A stretch of 61,575 nucleotides of DNA from Massilia horti (GTDB lineage Bacteria; Pseudomonadota; Gammaproteobacteria; Burkholderiales; Burkholderiaceae_D): the NCBI RefSeq assembly GCF_004614195.1, contig NZ_SPUM01000152.1, positions 1 to 61,575 of the forward strand, written 5' to 3'. This document shows, one piece after another, positions 33,192-41,935 of this stretch. Within the stretch, counting starts at the first letter, position 1. Each line of letters starts with the position of its first letter. Made by a program: the position numbers and the translations under genes. A model generated the notes under the pieces. The model made no database searches and had not been told where the DNA came from. It was given only the letters and a program-made list of their open reading frames with translations.

Positions 33192-34619
33192 ATGAGCATA
33201 ACGCTGCCCCCCTCCTGTGACCGCGCGCTCGCCGGCGCAGTGGGGGCGCGCGCGCCTGCCGATGTGCGACCGCACTGGGTGCTCGTTACCACGGTACTTG
33301 CGTCCAGCCTCGCCTTCATCGACGGCTCGGTCGTCAATGTTGGCCTGCCTGCAATCGGCCGCAGCCTCGGTGCCGCGGGCGCCGACTTGTCGTGGGTGGT
33401 GAACGGCTATCTTCTCCCACTGAGCGCGCTGCTCCTGATCGGTGGCGCCGCCGGCGACCGATTCGGCCGCCATCGCATGCTCAGGTTTGGCATCGGCTTG
33501 TTTGCGCTGTCCTCGCTGATGTGTGCGCTCGCCTCCAACCTTTACTGGCTGGTCGCCGGACGCGTGCTGCAGGGTGTAGGCGCGGCGCTGCTGATGCCCA
33601 GCAGCCTGGCAATCCTCGGCTCCGCCTTCAGCGGTGAGGCGCGCGGCCGTGCGATCGGAATCTGGGCTGCGGCGGGGGCAGTGGCGGGCGCTCTCGGACC
33701 GCTGTTGGGCGGATGGCTGATCGACCTGGCGGGCTGGCGCCTGATTTTCCTGATCAATTTGCCGATCGCCTCGCTCGCGCTGTACTTCGATGGCCGCTGC
33801 CTGCATGACAAGCCCGATCCCGCGCGCCCTGCGCTCGACCTGGCCGGCGCCACCCTCGCGGTGCTCGGGCTGGGATGCGTAACCTGGGGCTTGACGGTGG
33901 CGTCCGCCAGCAAGAGCGGCGATTGGCTTGGCCTGGCCGTACTGGCCGCCGGTATCGTGCTCCTTTACCTGTTCCTCGGTGCCGAGCATCGCGCGCGCGA
34001 CAAGGCGATGCTGCCGCTGTCGCTGTTTGGTTCGCGCAATATCGTCGGGCTGAACCTGCTCACGTTCTTCCTGTACGGCGCATTCGGCGCGGTCCTGGTC
34101 ATGGTGCCATTCGTGTTGATCAAGGTGGCCGGTTACTCGGCCACGGGCGCCGGGGCGGCACTGTTTCCGCTGCCGGTTGTGATGGCACTGGCGTCGCCGC
34201 TGCTGGGGCGTGTCGCCGGCAAAATCGGACCGCGCCTGCCGCTCACGTTTGGCCCGCTCATCGTTGCCGCCGGATTCTTGCTCGCAACTCGCATCGGCCC
34301 CGACAGCCGGTACTGGACTACCACGCTGCCGGTGGTGCTGGTCATTGCGCTGGGTATGGCTGCCGTGGTTGCGCCGCTCACCACCGCCGTCCTATCGACG
34401 GTGGAGCCGCGCTACACCGGGATTGCCTCGGGATTTAACAGCGCGGTCGCGCGTACCAGCGGCCTGGTCGCGACCGCGCTGCTGGCGGTGATTTTTTCAC
34501 GCCAGGGCCACGCGCTGGTTGTCGCTTTCCATGCTGCGGCGCTGGTTGCCGCGCTGGCCGCGCTGGTGGCGGCCGTGTGCGCTGTCATGTTGATCGAACC
34601 CCCAGCCGTGCACGGGTAA
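33192..34619 (+). CDS. DHA2-family MFS multidrug exporter
   Basis: A 475-residue transporter of the EmrB/QacA type with 14 predicted helices. Signatures seen: SLAFIDGSVVNVGLPAI in helix 1 (motif D1), GDRFGRHRML in the first cytoplasmic loop (motif A) and GAVAGALGPLLGGWL in helix 5 (motif C). It exports drugs or metabolites by proton exchange. No membrane-fusion partner or regulator is adjacent. Its stop is only 3 bp from the stop of the convergent receptor gene. Confidence 0.9.
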   Translation: MSITLPPSCDRALAGAVGARAPADVRPHWVLVTTVLASSLAFIDGSVVNVGLPAIGRSLGAAGADLSWVVNGYLLPLSALLLIGGAAGDRFGRHRMLRFGIGLFALSSLMCALASNLYWLVAGRVLQGVGAALLMPSSLAILGSAFSGEARGRAIGIWAAAGAVAGALGPLLGGWLIDLAGWRLIFLINLPIASLALYFDGRCLHDKPDPARPALDLAGATLAVLGLGCVTWGLTVASASKSGDWLGLAVLAAGIVLLYLFLGAEHRARDKAMLPLSLFGSRNIVGLNLLTFFLYGAFGAVLVMVPFVLIKVAGYSATGAGAALFPLPVVMALASPLLGRVAGKIGPRLPLTFGPLIVAAGFLLATRIGPDSRYWTTTLPVVLVIALGMAAVVAPLTTAVLSTVEPRYTGIASGFNSAVARTSGLVATALLAVIFSRQGHALVVAFHAAALVAALAALVAAVCAVMLIEPPAVHG

Positions 34620-34622
34620 CGG

Positions 34623-36839
34623 TTACAGCTTTATTTCCAGGTTAAGGCCGGTGCGAGTATAGTCCGGCTGGAAGCTGGTTTGGCGGGAAAGGCCCTCAGC
34701 ATTTTGATAAAGCCGTTCCGACGTATTTCTCGTGTTGAGGATGTTCGCAAGCGACAGCCGCAATTGGACGCGCGAATCGAATTTCCACAGCGCGTAGGCG
34801 TCCAGGGCACGCTTCGACTGTTGCCTCTGGCTTTGAAACTCGGAGATTTGCACCCAGCCACCTCCCTGATAAGCCAGGCTGGTGCCCAGGCTCAGGTCGC
34901 CCTTCTTGTTCTTGTAATCGACGCCGAGACTGGCAGACATCGGCGTCTGCGCATCGAGGCGGTTGTTGGGGCCGGGAACGGTGGACACCTGCGACCAGTT
35001 GCGGTGCACGCTCGCGCGCAAATCGACTCCGGGCGCTGTCGGGCTCAAGGCCTTGAGAGGGAATTTGAGCTCCGCTTCGAGCGAACGTACCTCGGCTGCT
35101 CCGTCGTTAAGCGGATGATACAGCCAGTGGTCTGGTGCATCCTCCTCCAGCTTGGTGCGAATGTAATCGGTAATCGAGCGCTTCGAAGCATTGATCGAAA
35201 ATAGTGCGCCCGGCGCCCAGAAATGTTCATACGTAATATCGATGCCGTTCGCCAGTTCCGGCCGCAAGTTGGGATTGCCGCTGGAATCGGGGGCGAAACG
35301 GGTATTGAGCGGTGACTCGTAACGCTTGGCGGTGAGTTGCTCCAGCGTGGGCGCCTTGTACGTGCGTGTCAGCGCCAGCCGAAGCTGCCGGCCGCTTTTG
35401 CCGGGAAGCTTGTACAGCGTTTGTGCCACGGGGCTGAGCACGTGATTACGTGAGCTGGTGTTGGCAAGGCCCGTGCCTTGGCTGTCGGTTTGCACCCCTT
35501 CCCAGCGAGTGCCCAGGTAAATCGATAATTGCTTGTTTATGCTCCATTCGTCCTGCACAAAACCAGCCAGGCGCGTGATTTTTGGTTCGAAAGTCTCGAC
35601 GAGATGGGTTGGCGCGGCGGTCCCCGACTGTTCGTTGCGAATGCGAGTTTCGTCGTTTTTTTGAATACTGGTATCAAGACCCGTCACGAGCGAGTGGTCC
35701 TCGAACAGGCTGCGGGTGAATTTGCCGCGCAGGGCATAGCGACTGATTCGGGTTGTGGTGTTCCAGTCCCGCTCCAGGCGCAGCGTCCGGTCTTTCGTAA
35801 ACATTTCGCTTGGCTGATCATTTTCATTACGGCTGCGTTCGGCGGACATGGTGAGGTCCAGCTTTCCACCGACCGGCTTGGTGATCCAGTTGACTTCACC
35901 CCTGTACATCAACTGGCCGTTGGACGACCGGCTTTGACCCTCCACCCAATCGGGCGAGGGGAAAGTGCCAACCAGATTGTTGTTGCGCCAGCTGTATTCC
36001 GAGTGAGGGCGTACTGCCTGGAGACCGACCTGCACATTCAACTCGTCCCCGTTATCGCGCTTCCACGTTACGCGCGGGAACAAGCTTATACCTTCATATC
36101 TGAAATTTCCCTCGTCGGTGCTCTCGCGAGACTGAGACAATGTGCCGTCCGGCAGCACGAACTGGCTCGTACCGCGGGACCAGAAGTCACTGCGCCCCGT
36201 GAACGCGGCACCGTTCAGGAAATACGACAGGTTGCCAATTTTCTGTGCCCAGGTGCCGCTGGCGTTGTCGTGACGGCCTTGTGGCGTGCGCGACGTGCTA
36301 ATGCGGACGTCTCGCTGCGGCTTGGCCACCACATTGCGCAGGATGATGTTGATCGTCCCGGCGATAGCCTGCATTGAATATTCCGCACTGGCCGCACGCA
36401 CGATCTCGATCCGCTCGATCTGATCGGGCGAAAGGTTGTCCAGCGAGAATCCGGGGGGAGGGCGGTCGCCATTGACCAGGATTTGGGTATAACCGCCGCC
36501 CAGCCCGCGCATGCGAATTGAGTTGCCGGTGACGGTAACGCCGGGTGCGCGCTTGAGCACGTCGAAGACGTTGGTGTCGCCGTATTTCCGGATTTCTTCG
36601 GCATTCATCACCGTCTTGCTGGCGGTATCGTCGCGGCGCGGGTCGTAATCATTGGCCGAACCCTTGACCTCGACCGTCTGCATCGGCGGCTCGTCCTTGG
36701 ATTGATCGGCTTCGTTGGCCGGCTTGGCGTCCTTCTGTTCCGAAACTGGCGTGGCGGGCTGTTCCTTTGACTGCGCCATTAAAACCGACGGCGAAAGAAG
36801 AAGCACGGCAAGGGCGATACGGGTTGGCTGGAAAGGCAT
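34623..36839 (-). CDS. TonB-dependent outer-membrane receptor
   Basis: A 738-residue receptor with a signal peptide ending SVLMAQ. An acidic/Lys-rich linker precedes the TonB-box-like MQTVEVKGSA. The plug has KTVMNAEEIRKYGDTNVFDV, ILVNGDRPPPGFSLD and QIERIEIVRAASAEYSMQAI. The barrel ends TGLNLEIKL. It looks like the receptors with an Omp beta-barrel of the CirA/siderophore or oligopeptide type. The substrate is unknown. The 236-bp region before it is shared divergently with the flavoprotein gene. Confidence 0.88.
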   Translation of the reverse strand: MPFQPTRIALAVLLLSPSVLMAQSKEQPATPVSEQKDAKPANEADQSKDEPPMQTVEVKGSANDYDPRRDDTASKTVMNAEEIRKYGDTNVFDVLKRAPGVTVTGNSIRMRGLGGGYTQILVNGDRPPPGFSLDNLSPDQIERIEIVRAASAEYSMQAIAGTINIILRNVVAKPQRDVRISTSRTPQGRHDNASGTWAQKIGNLSYFLNGAAFTGRSDFWSRGTSQFVLPDGTLSQSRESTDEGNFRYEGISLFPRVTWKRDNGDELNVQVGLQAVRPHSEYSWRNNNLVGTFPSPDWVEGQSRSSNGQLMYRGEVNWITKPVGGKLDLTMSAERSRNENDQPSEMFTKDRTLRLERDWNTTTRISRYALRGKFTRSLFEDHSLVTGLDTSIQKNDETRIRNEQSGTAAPTHLVETFEPKITRLAGFVQDEWSINKQLSIYLGTRWEGVQTDSQGTGLANTSSRNHVLSPVAQTLYKLPGKSGRQLRLALTRTYKAPTLEQLTAKRYESPLNTRFAPDSSGNPNLRPELANGIDITYEHFWAPGALFSINASKRSITDYIRTKLEEDAPDHWLYHPLNDGAAEVRSLEAELKFPLKALSPTAPGVDLRASVHRNWSQVSTVPGPNNRLDAQTPMSASLGVDYKNKKGDLSLGTSLAYQGGGWVQISEFQSQRQQSKRALDAYALWKFDSRVQLRLSLANILNTRNTSERLYQNAEGLSRQTSFQPDYTRTGLNLEIKL

Positions 36840-37075
36840 TATTTACGGACCCAATGTATTGACCCCGTAGGTTAATTCAATATTAAAAGTCGGGCCATAT
36901 TAATTGCTCTCTTTAAATAATTGATCAACAGGTTGAGCAGTTATTGCAGGATCTCGTTTTGGGGTAATCCGTTAACTTATGGAAAACGCTGAAACGAATT
37001 GGCGCGAAAGCTGTCTCACTCGCACAAGTTTGTTTGGAAGGTCAGGATAGATAAGAGTCGCAAGAAATAAGGTCC

Positions 37076-38776
37076 ATGATGAGCGATCCAACCAGCCCAC
37101 CGTCCTACCTCGGCCCCGAGGCTGCCAGCAGGTGGCACCAGATCTTTCCTACGCTCGACGCAGCGCAGCTTGCCCTGCTGCGCGAATACGGCCCACTCCG
37201 GTCGTACAAGGCCGGAACCGTGCTTTACAAGGAAGGTGACCGTCATACGCCGATGTATGTCATCGTGTCCGGCCAGATTGCGATCGAACGTAATACCGTC
37301 GACGGGACGCACCTGATTGCGACGGCGGGGCCCGGCATGTTCACTGGCGACATCGGCACGCTGGCCGGCCGCGCGCGGCTGGCGGACGGACGTGTGGTCG
37401 AAGACTGCGAGGCCATTGCGATCGATGAGGCTGCCCTGCACACGCTGGTAGTGGCCCAGGCCGAGCTCAGCGAGACGATCATGCGCGCCTTCATCCTGCG
37501 TCGCGTCCAGATCCTCGAGGACCCATTGGGCGGCGGCATCATCCTGATTGGATCGCGTCAAAAAAGCGATACGCTGCGCCTGCGCGAATTTTTTCACAGG
37601 AACGCCCAGCCGCTTGCCTATTTCGATATCGACCAGCATGCCGCCGCCGAGAGCCTGCTGGAGCGCTTCCATGTCACCGCAGCCGATCTTCCCGTGCTGG
37701 TTTCGGGGCAGGACCAGGTGCTGAAGAACCCTTCCAACCGGCTTGCCGCGGATGCTGCCGGCTTCAGCCCCGAGCGCATGCACGGCAAGCGGTACGACCT
37801 GGTCGTGGTGGGCGCGGGCCCGGCCGGGCTGGCAGCCGCGGTCTATGCTGCATCGGAAGGCCTCGCGGTAGCGGTGCTCGATGCCAATGCGCCGGGCGGC
37901 CAGGCCGGCGAGAGTTCGAAGATCGAAAACTACTTTGGATTTCCGACCGGGATCTCTGGGCAGGCGCTGGCCGGGCGCGGCCTGTCGCAGGCGCGCAAAT
38001 TCGGTGCGGAGGTTGCGGTGCCGGTGGAAGTCATGGGGCTCGAATGCGCAGGCAGCGAGGAACCGCGTTACGCGATCAGGCTCGACACAGGCGAGCGCAT
38101 CGATGCGCGGGCCGTCATCGTCGCGACCGGCGCGCGTTACCGCAAGCCCGATCTGGCGCGGCTGGAATCGTTCGAAGGATGTGGCGTGTACTATGCGGCG
38201 TCATACATGGAGGCGGCGTTCTGCACCGGGCAGGAGGTAATCGTCATCGGCGGCGGGAACTCGGCGGGGCAGGCGGCAGTGTTCCTGTCGCGGCATGCGC
38301 GTCACGTGCATGTGATGGTGCGCGGTCCGGGGCTTGCCGCCAGCATGTCGCAATACCTGATCCAGCGCCTGCAGGCCGCGCCCAATGTGACCATCCATCT
38401 GCAAACCGAAATTGTTGAGCTCATCGGGGACAAGGAACTGCAGTGCGTCCGTTACCGCCACGCGGGCAGCGCCGTTCAGGAGAGTGCGATCGCACACGTG
38501 TTCCTGTTTCTCGGCGCCGAGCCGAATACCGGCTGGCTGGATAAGAGTGTTGCGCTTGATGACAAGGGCTTTGTGCTGACCGGACCAGCGTTGCCTTCCG
38601 ACAGATGGAAACTCGCTCGCGCACCGTATTTTCTTGAGACGAGCCGCCCGGGCATCTTCGCGGTGGGCGACGTACGCAGCAATTCAGTCAAACGCGTGGC
38701 GACCGCAGTCGGAGAAGGCGCGGCCGCGGTGCAATCGCTGCACGAGGTGTTGTCGTTCCAGAGCCGCGTGCACTAG
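37076..38776 (+). CDS. cyclic-nucleotide-domain thioredoxin-reductase-like flavoprotein
   Basis: A 566-residue cytoplasmic fusion. Residues about 20-150 form a cyclic-nucleotide-binding domain (YKEGDRHTPMYVIVSGQIAI). Residues 155-230 form a thioredoxin-like linker without CxxC. From 240 comes a TrxR-like flavoprotein with FAD motif VVVGAGPAGLAAAVYAA and NADPH motif VIGGGNSAGQAAVFLS. The redox-active CxxC of thioredoxin reductase is replaced by CGVYYAAS (369-376), so normal thioredoxin reduction is unlikely. The final FAD-binding GIFAVGDVRSN is intact. Confidence 0.9.
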   Translation: MMSDPTSPPSYLGPEAASRWHQIFPTLDAAQLALLREYGPLRSYKAGTVLYKEGDRHTPMYVIVSGQIAIERNTVDGTHLIATAGPGMFTGDIGTLAGRARLADGRVVEDCEAIAIDEAALHTLVVAQAELSETIMRAFILRRVQILEDPLGGGIILIGSRQKSDTLRLREFFHRNAQPLAYFDIDQHAAAESLLERFHVTAADLPVLVSGQDQVLKNPSNRLAADAAGFSPERMHGKRYDLVVVGAGPAGLAAAVYAASEGLAVAVLDANAPGGQAGESSKIENYFGFPTGISGQALAGRGLSQARKFGAEVAVPVEVMGLECAGSEEPRYAIRLDTGERIDARAVIVATGARYRKPDLARLESFEGCGVYYAASYMEAAFCTGQEVIVIGGGNSAGQAAVFLSRHARHVHVMVRGPGLAASMSQYLIQRLQAAPNVTIHLQTEIVELIGDKELQCVRYRHAGSAVQESAIAHVFLFLGAEPNTGWLDKSVALDDKGFVLTGPALPSDRWKLARAPYFLETSRPGIFAVGDVRSNSVKRVATAVGEGAAAVQSLHEVLSFQSRVH

Positions 38777-38965
38777 CGACAGGGCGCGGCGGCAGTCCGT
38801 TCACTATTTGGGAACGTGTTCGCGCGCCTGCCTTCGCGCGAACAGGTTTCTGCTTGACTATTATTTCGAACCAACTATTCTGACTTTGTTCGGCTGGCAA
38901 GAGTGCCTAAGATGTCGTCTTGCGGCATCGCGAAGTTCGTCATAACAATCACGAGCGGGGGCAGC

Positions 38966-40180
38966 ATGACAGTGCAAAGCAAAGCAAGCAAATTTGTCGC
39001 GGCCGTTCTCATCAGCTTGGCTTATGCAAGCGCCCTTGCGGCAGGGGTGGTCCTTCCGAAATACAACGTCAGCGTCAACAGTGTTTCTGTATCCGGATTT
39101 TCTTCCGGTGCCCACATGGCGGCGCAAATGCACTTTGCGTATTCAAAGACGATCAGGAAAGGCGCAGGCGTCGTGGCCGGCGGTCCTGTTTACTGCTCGC
39201 AAGGCAATGTCGCCATCGCCGCGGGACCCTGCATGGCAAATACCGCCTCGCGCAATCTCCCATACCTGGTTTCCGTGATCAATACCTGGTCTGGCAATGG
39301 CTACATCGACCCGACCAGCAATCTCGCTGCGTCAAAAGTGTATTTGCTGTCGGGAACGCTCGATTCCACCGTCAGGCAACCGGTGATGGACGATTTGAAA
39401 GCGATGTACGTGAATTACATCGCCGCCGCCAACGTCAGCTATAAAAACAATCTCGCGGCCGAGCATTCGATACCCACCGACTTTTTTGGAAACGGCTGCA
39501 GCATCAACGGCACACCTTACGTCAATAACTGCAACTTCGATACCGCAGGCGAAATCCTTAAATGGATCTATGGTTCGCTGAACGCGAAGAACGTGGGGCC
39601 TTTGAGCGGAAGTTTTATCAATTTCGACCAGGCTGTCTTCTGGGGCAATTTCAATCCCAACACACATGGCATGTCCAGCACCGGTTATGCCTATGTTCCG
39701 TCAAGCTGCGCGGCGGGGCAGGCGTGCAAGCTGCACGTTGCCTTCCATGGATGCCTGCAGAATGCTTCCACGGTGGGAACCGCGTTTTACGAGGATGCGG
39801 GATACAACCGATGGGCCGATACGAACAATATCATCGTCCTGTACCCGCAAGCGGCGCCGACCGCTGCAAATGCGGGCGGGTGCTGGGACTGGTGGGGCTA
39901 CGATGACTTTAATTTTCCTGCCAAAAGTGGCGGGCAGATGGTGGCCATCAAGACGATGATCGACCGGATCGTCAGCGGCGACGCAGCGGCGCCATACACA
40001 TGCAGCCATTGGTACGACAGCAATTACTGGCACGTCTATTATGGGCGGGCCTATATCGGCGGCGATGGGCAGGTCTACGCCGTCAATTCGAATCAGTACC
40101 TCGGCTATTATTCGACCCTGGCCTATACCGATGTGAGGAGAACGTCCGCTGGCTACTATGCCTACGGAAGTTGTTCATAG
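38966..40180 (+). CDS. secreted polyhydroxybutyrate-depolymerase-like esterase
   Basis: A 404-residue secreted alpha/beta hydrolase with a signal peptide ending ASALAA. The nucleophile elbow is SGFSSGAHMA (Ser46 in GFSSG). HVAFHGCLQN supplies the oxyanion region, and GGCWDWWGYDD and several Cys pairs are typical of PHB depolymerase-type esterases. The C-terminal 60 residues (HWYDSNYWHVYYGRAY) are Tyr/Trp-rich, possibly for polymer binding. The ATG at 38966 gives a proper signal peptide; an upstream frame from 38903 does not. Confidence 0.85.
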   Translation: MTVQSKASKFVAAVLISLAYASALAAGVVLPKYNVSVNSVSVSGFSSGAHMAAQMHFAYSKTIRKGAGVVAGGPVYCSQGNVAIAAGPCMANTASRNLPYLVSVINTWSGNGYIDPTSNLAASKVYLLSGTLDSTVRQPVMDDLKAMYVNYIAAANVSYKNNLAAEHSIPTDFFGNGCSINGTPYVNNCNFDTAGEILKWIYGSLNAKNVGPLSGSFINFDQAVFWGNFNPNTHGMSSTGYAYVPSSCAAGQACKLHVAFHGCLQNASTVGTAFYEDAGYNRWADTNNIIVLYPQAAPTAANAGGCWDWWGYDDFNFPAKSGGQMVAIKTMIDRIVSGDAAAPYTCSHWYDSNYWHVYYGRAYIGGDGQVYAVNSNQYLGYYSTLAYTDVRRTSAGYYAYGSCS

Positions 40181-40243
40181 AACCGTTTTGGGAGCGTGAA
40201 CAGGCCTGCAAGAAAAAAGGGGAGCGATTTGCTCCCCGGACCA

Positions 40244-40501
40244 TCAGTAATGATAGCGACACGAAATGATCAAAAGTTCGTCATCAAAAATCGTGTAGAC
40301 GAGGCTGTTATTCTCATCAATACGCCGTGACCAACAGCCGCTAAGGCTATGTTTCAACGGCTCAGGCTTGCCTTTCCCTGCAAAGGGATCTTTTTGGGCA
40401 TCCTTGATCAGATCGTTGATGCGTTTGAGAGTTTTCTTGTCTTGTGATTGCCAGTAGATGTAGCTGTTCCAAGCTTCATCCGTGAACTTCAGGTTTCGCA
40501 T
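40244..40501 (-). CDS. yoeB: YoeB-family toxin
   Basis: An 85-residue ribosome-dependent mRNA interferase. Typical blocks: FTDEAWNSYIYWQSQDKKTL near the start, PEPLKHSLSGCWSRRID, and the C-terminal SCRYHY carrying the catalytic His/Tyr. Normal length for YoeB. It is encoded downstream of its antitoxin and overlaps it by 26 bp, the standard order. Expression is expected to be repressed by the YefM-YoeB complex. Confidence 0.95.
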   Translation of the reverse strand: MRNLKFTDEAWNSYIYWQSQDKKTLKRINDLIKDAQKDPFAGKGKPEPLKHSLSGCWSRRIDENNSLVYTIFDDELLIISCRYHY

Positions 40502-40775
40502 GTTGCGGTTCCTCAGCGTCGGAAATGTTGATTAATTCCCGATGCTGCGCTTGACCGGATTGCGCCTGGGCGAGCGATTTGGCAAGGTGGGCTGCATTTG
40601 CAGGCGAACCCAACAAGTGCACAGTCTCCATGAGGCTGCTGTAGTAATCGAAGGACATGACAACCGCATCTGGCGCATCCCGACGCGCGATCACGGTTAC
40701 ATCTGCATCTTCAACAACCTGGTCGATAACAGCCCGAAGACTGTTGCGAGCATCGGAAAAGTTGATGATTCTCAT
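40476..40775 (-). CDS. yefM: YefM-family antitoxin
   Basis: A 99-residue Phd/YefM antitoxin that starts MRIINFSDARNSLRAVIDQV and contains DADVTVIARRDAPDAVVMSF, the DNA-binding and dimerisation part. The C-terminal half wraps the toxin. It is longer than E. coli YefM by about 15 residues because of a hydrophilic tail that overlaps the toxin start. Neutralises YoeB and represses the operon. Confidence 0.95.
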   Translation of the reverse strand: MRIINFSDARNSLRAVIDQVVEDADVTVIARRDAPDAVVMSFDYYSSLMETVHLLGSPANAAHLAKSLAQAQSGQAQHRELINISDAEEPQHAKPEVHG

Positions 40776-41126
40776 TTGTTACTCCGTTCATTGATACTTT
40801 TTGAATTTTCGTAGTTGCCGTGTCGTCGTGTTGTCGTAGTCGTCGGTTTCTCGTAAGGGCCGGTTTGCGGTAGTTGTCGTTGTCGTCGGTTGGTCGTAGT
40901 CGTCAGTTTTCGAGTGTCAGCCTTGCAACATGAACGGTGAGACATGTACGATTACTCGTACAAGTGAGGTATAGCCCAACTAACGCAGTTTGCAAGCGTA
41001 GTTAGTAGAAAGCGAGCTGTGCTTGAGTACTACAGCTAACTTAAGCAAGGGCCAGGGGGCGGTCGCAAGCCAAGTACGAAGGTAGGCAGCGCTGAGCTGG
41101 CCTTGAATGCCGATATGTTTGTCCAT
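40776..41126. other. non-coding region with GTCGTC-rich repeats
   Basis: Between yefM and the sodB terminator. At 40815-40915 the pattern GTTGTCGTAGTCGTCGGTTT and GGTCGTAGTCGTCAGTTTTC recurs with variations. Further on, an imperfect inverted repeat (AACTAACGC, GCGTAGTTAG) lies near 40978-41007. No coding frame is convincing. The beginning probably includes the toxin-antitoxin promoter and operator. Confidence 0.5.
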
Positions 41127-41156
41127 GAAAAACAACGGCCCGCAAGAAGCGGGCCG
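41127..41156 (-). terminator. intrinsic terminator of sodB
   Basis: On the minus strand CGGCCCGC and GCGGGCCG form an 8-bp stem around TTCTT, followed by TTGTTTTTC. Strong stem plus U tract about 70 bp after the sodB stop codon. Confidence 0.85.
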
Positions 41157-41227
41157 CGAGATCAGACGTGGTGTTCCGACCTTTATTAAGCTGTTCCGAA
41201 CTTAATTAAGGCGGGACATTGCCATGC

Positions 41228-41806
41228 TTAGGCAATGTTCTGGTTCACAAAGTCCCAGTTAACCAGGTTCCACCAGTTCTCCAGGAACTTGGGACGGGCA
41301 TTGCGGTAGTCGATGTAGTAGGCATGTTCCCACACGTCGCAGGTCATCAGCGGCTTGTCGCTGGTGGTCAGCGGGGTGGCGGCATTGGAGGTGTTGACGA
41401 TGTCGACACTGCCGTCGGCCTTCTTTACCAGCCAGGTCCAGCCGGAACCGAAGTTGCCAGCGGCCGACTTCGAGAACTCTTCCTTGAACTTGTCGAACGA
41501 GCCCCACTTGGCGTTGATTGCGTCAGCAACCTTGCCAGTCGGTGCGCCGCCGCCGTTCGGCTTCATGCAGTTCCAGAAGAAGGTGTGGTTCCACACCTGG
41601 GCGGAGTTGTTGAAGACGCCGCCCGACGACTTCTTGATGATTTCTTCCAGCGGAAGATTTTCGAACTCGGTACCCTTGATCAGGTTGTTCAGGTTGGTCA
41701 CATAGGCTTGGTGATGCTTGCCGTAGTGGTATTCCAGGGTCTCTTCCGACATGTACGGCTGGAGAGCATTTTTGGCGTACGGCAGCGGTGGCAGAATATG
41801 TTCCAT
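41228..41806 (-). CDS. sodB: iron superoxide dismutase SodB
   Basis: A 192-residue cytoplasmic Fe-type superoxide dismutase. Metal ligands are visible in EYHYGKHHQAY (His27), WNHTFFWNC (His74 region), and DVWEHAYYIDY (Asp and His). The residues around GGAPTGKVADAI and the AAGNFGSGW motif (Gln/Gly pattern) fit the iron type. No signal peptide. It is single-gene with its own terminator. Confidence 0.96.
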   Translation of the reverse strand: MEHILPPLPYAKNALQPYMSEETLEYHYGKHHQAYVTNLNNLIKGTEFENLPLEEIIKKSSGGVFNNSAQVWNHTFFWNCMKPNGGGAPTGKVADAINAKWGSFDKFKEEFSKSAAGNFGSGWTWLVKKADGSVDIVNTSNAATPLTTSDKPLMTCDVWEHAYYIDYRNARPKFLENWWNLVNWDFVNQNIA

Positions 41807-41935
41807 GTTTTGTCCTTGATTGGTTGGAAACGAGTTGCTTCTTCCGAAACGGCGCCTATTCTAAACCGGTTGGCGCAACGTTGCATATTTGGCTTCGCGT
41901 TCGACCGGCGGCACCGTGCCCGGAGCCGTTAGACC

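Noticed and set aside
40978..41060. Fragment of a mobile element or attachment site
   Set aside because: Only a short imperfect inverted repeat was found; no transposase, integrase or target duplication.
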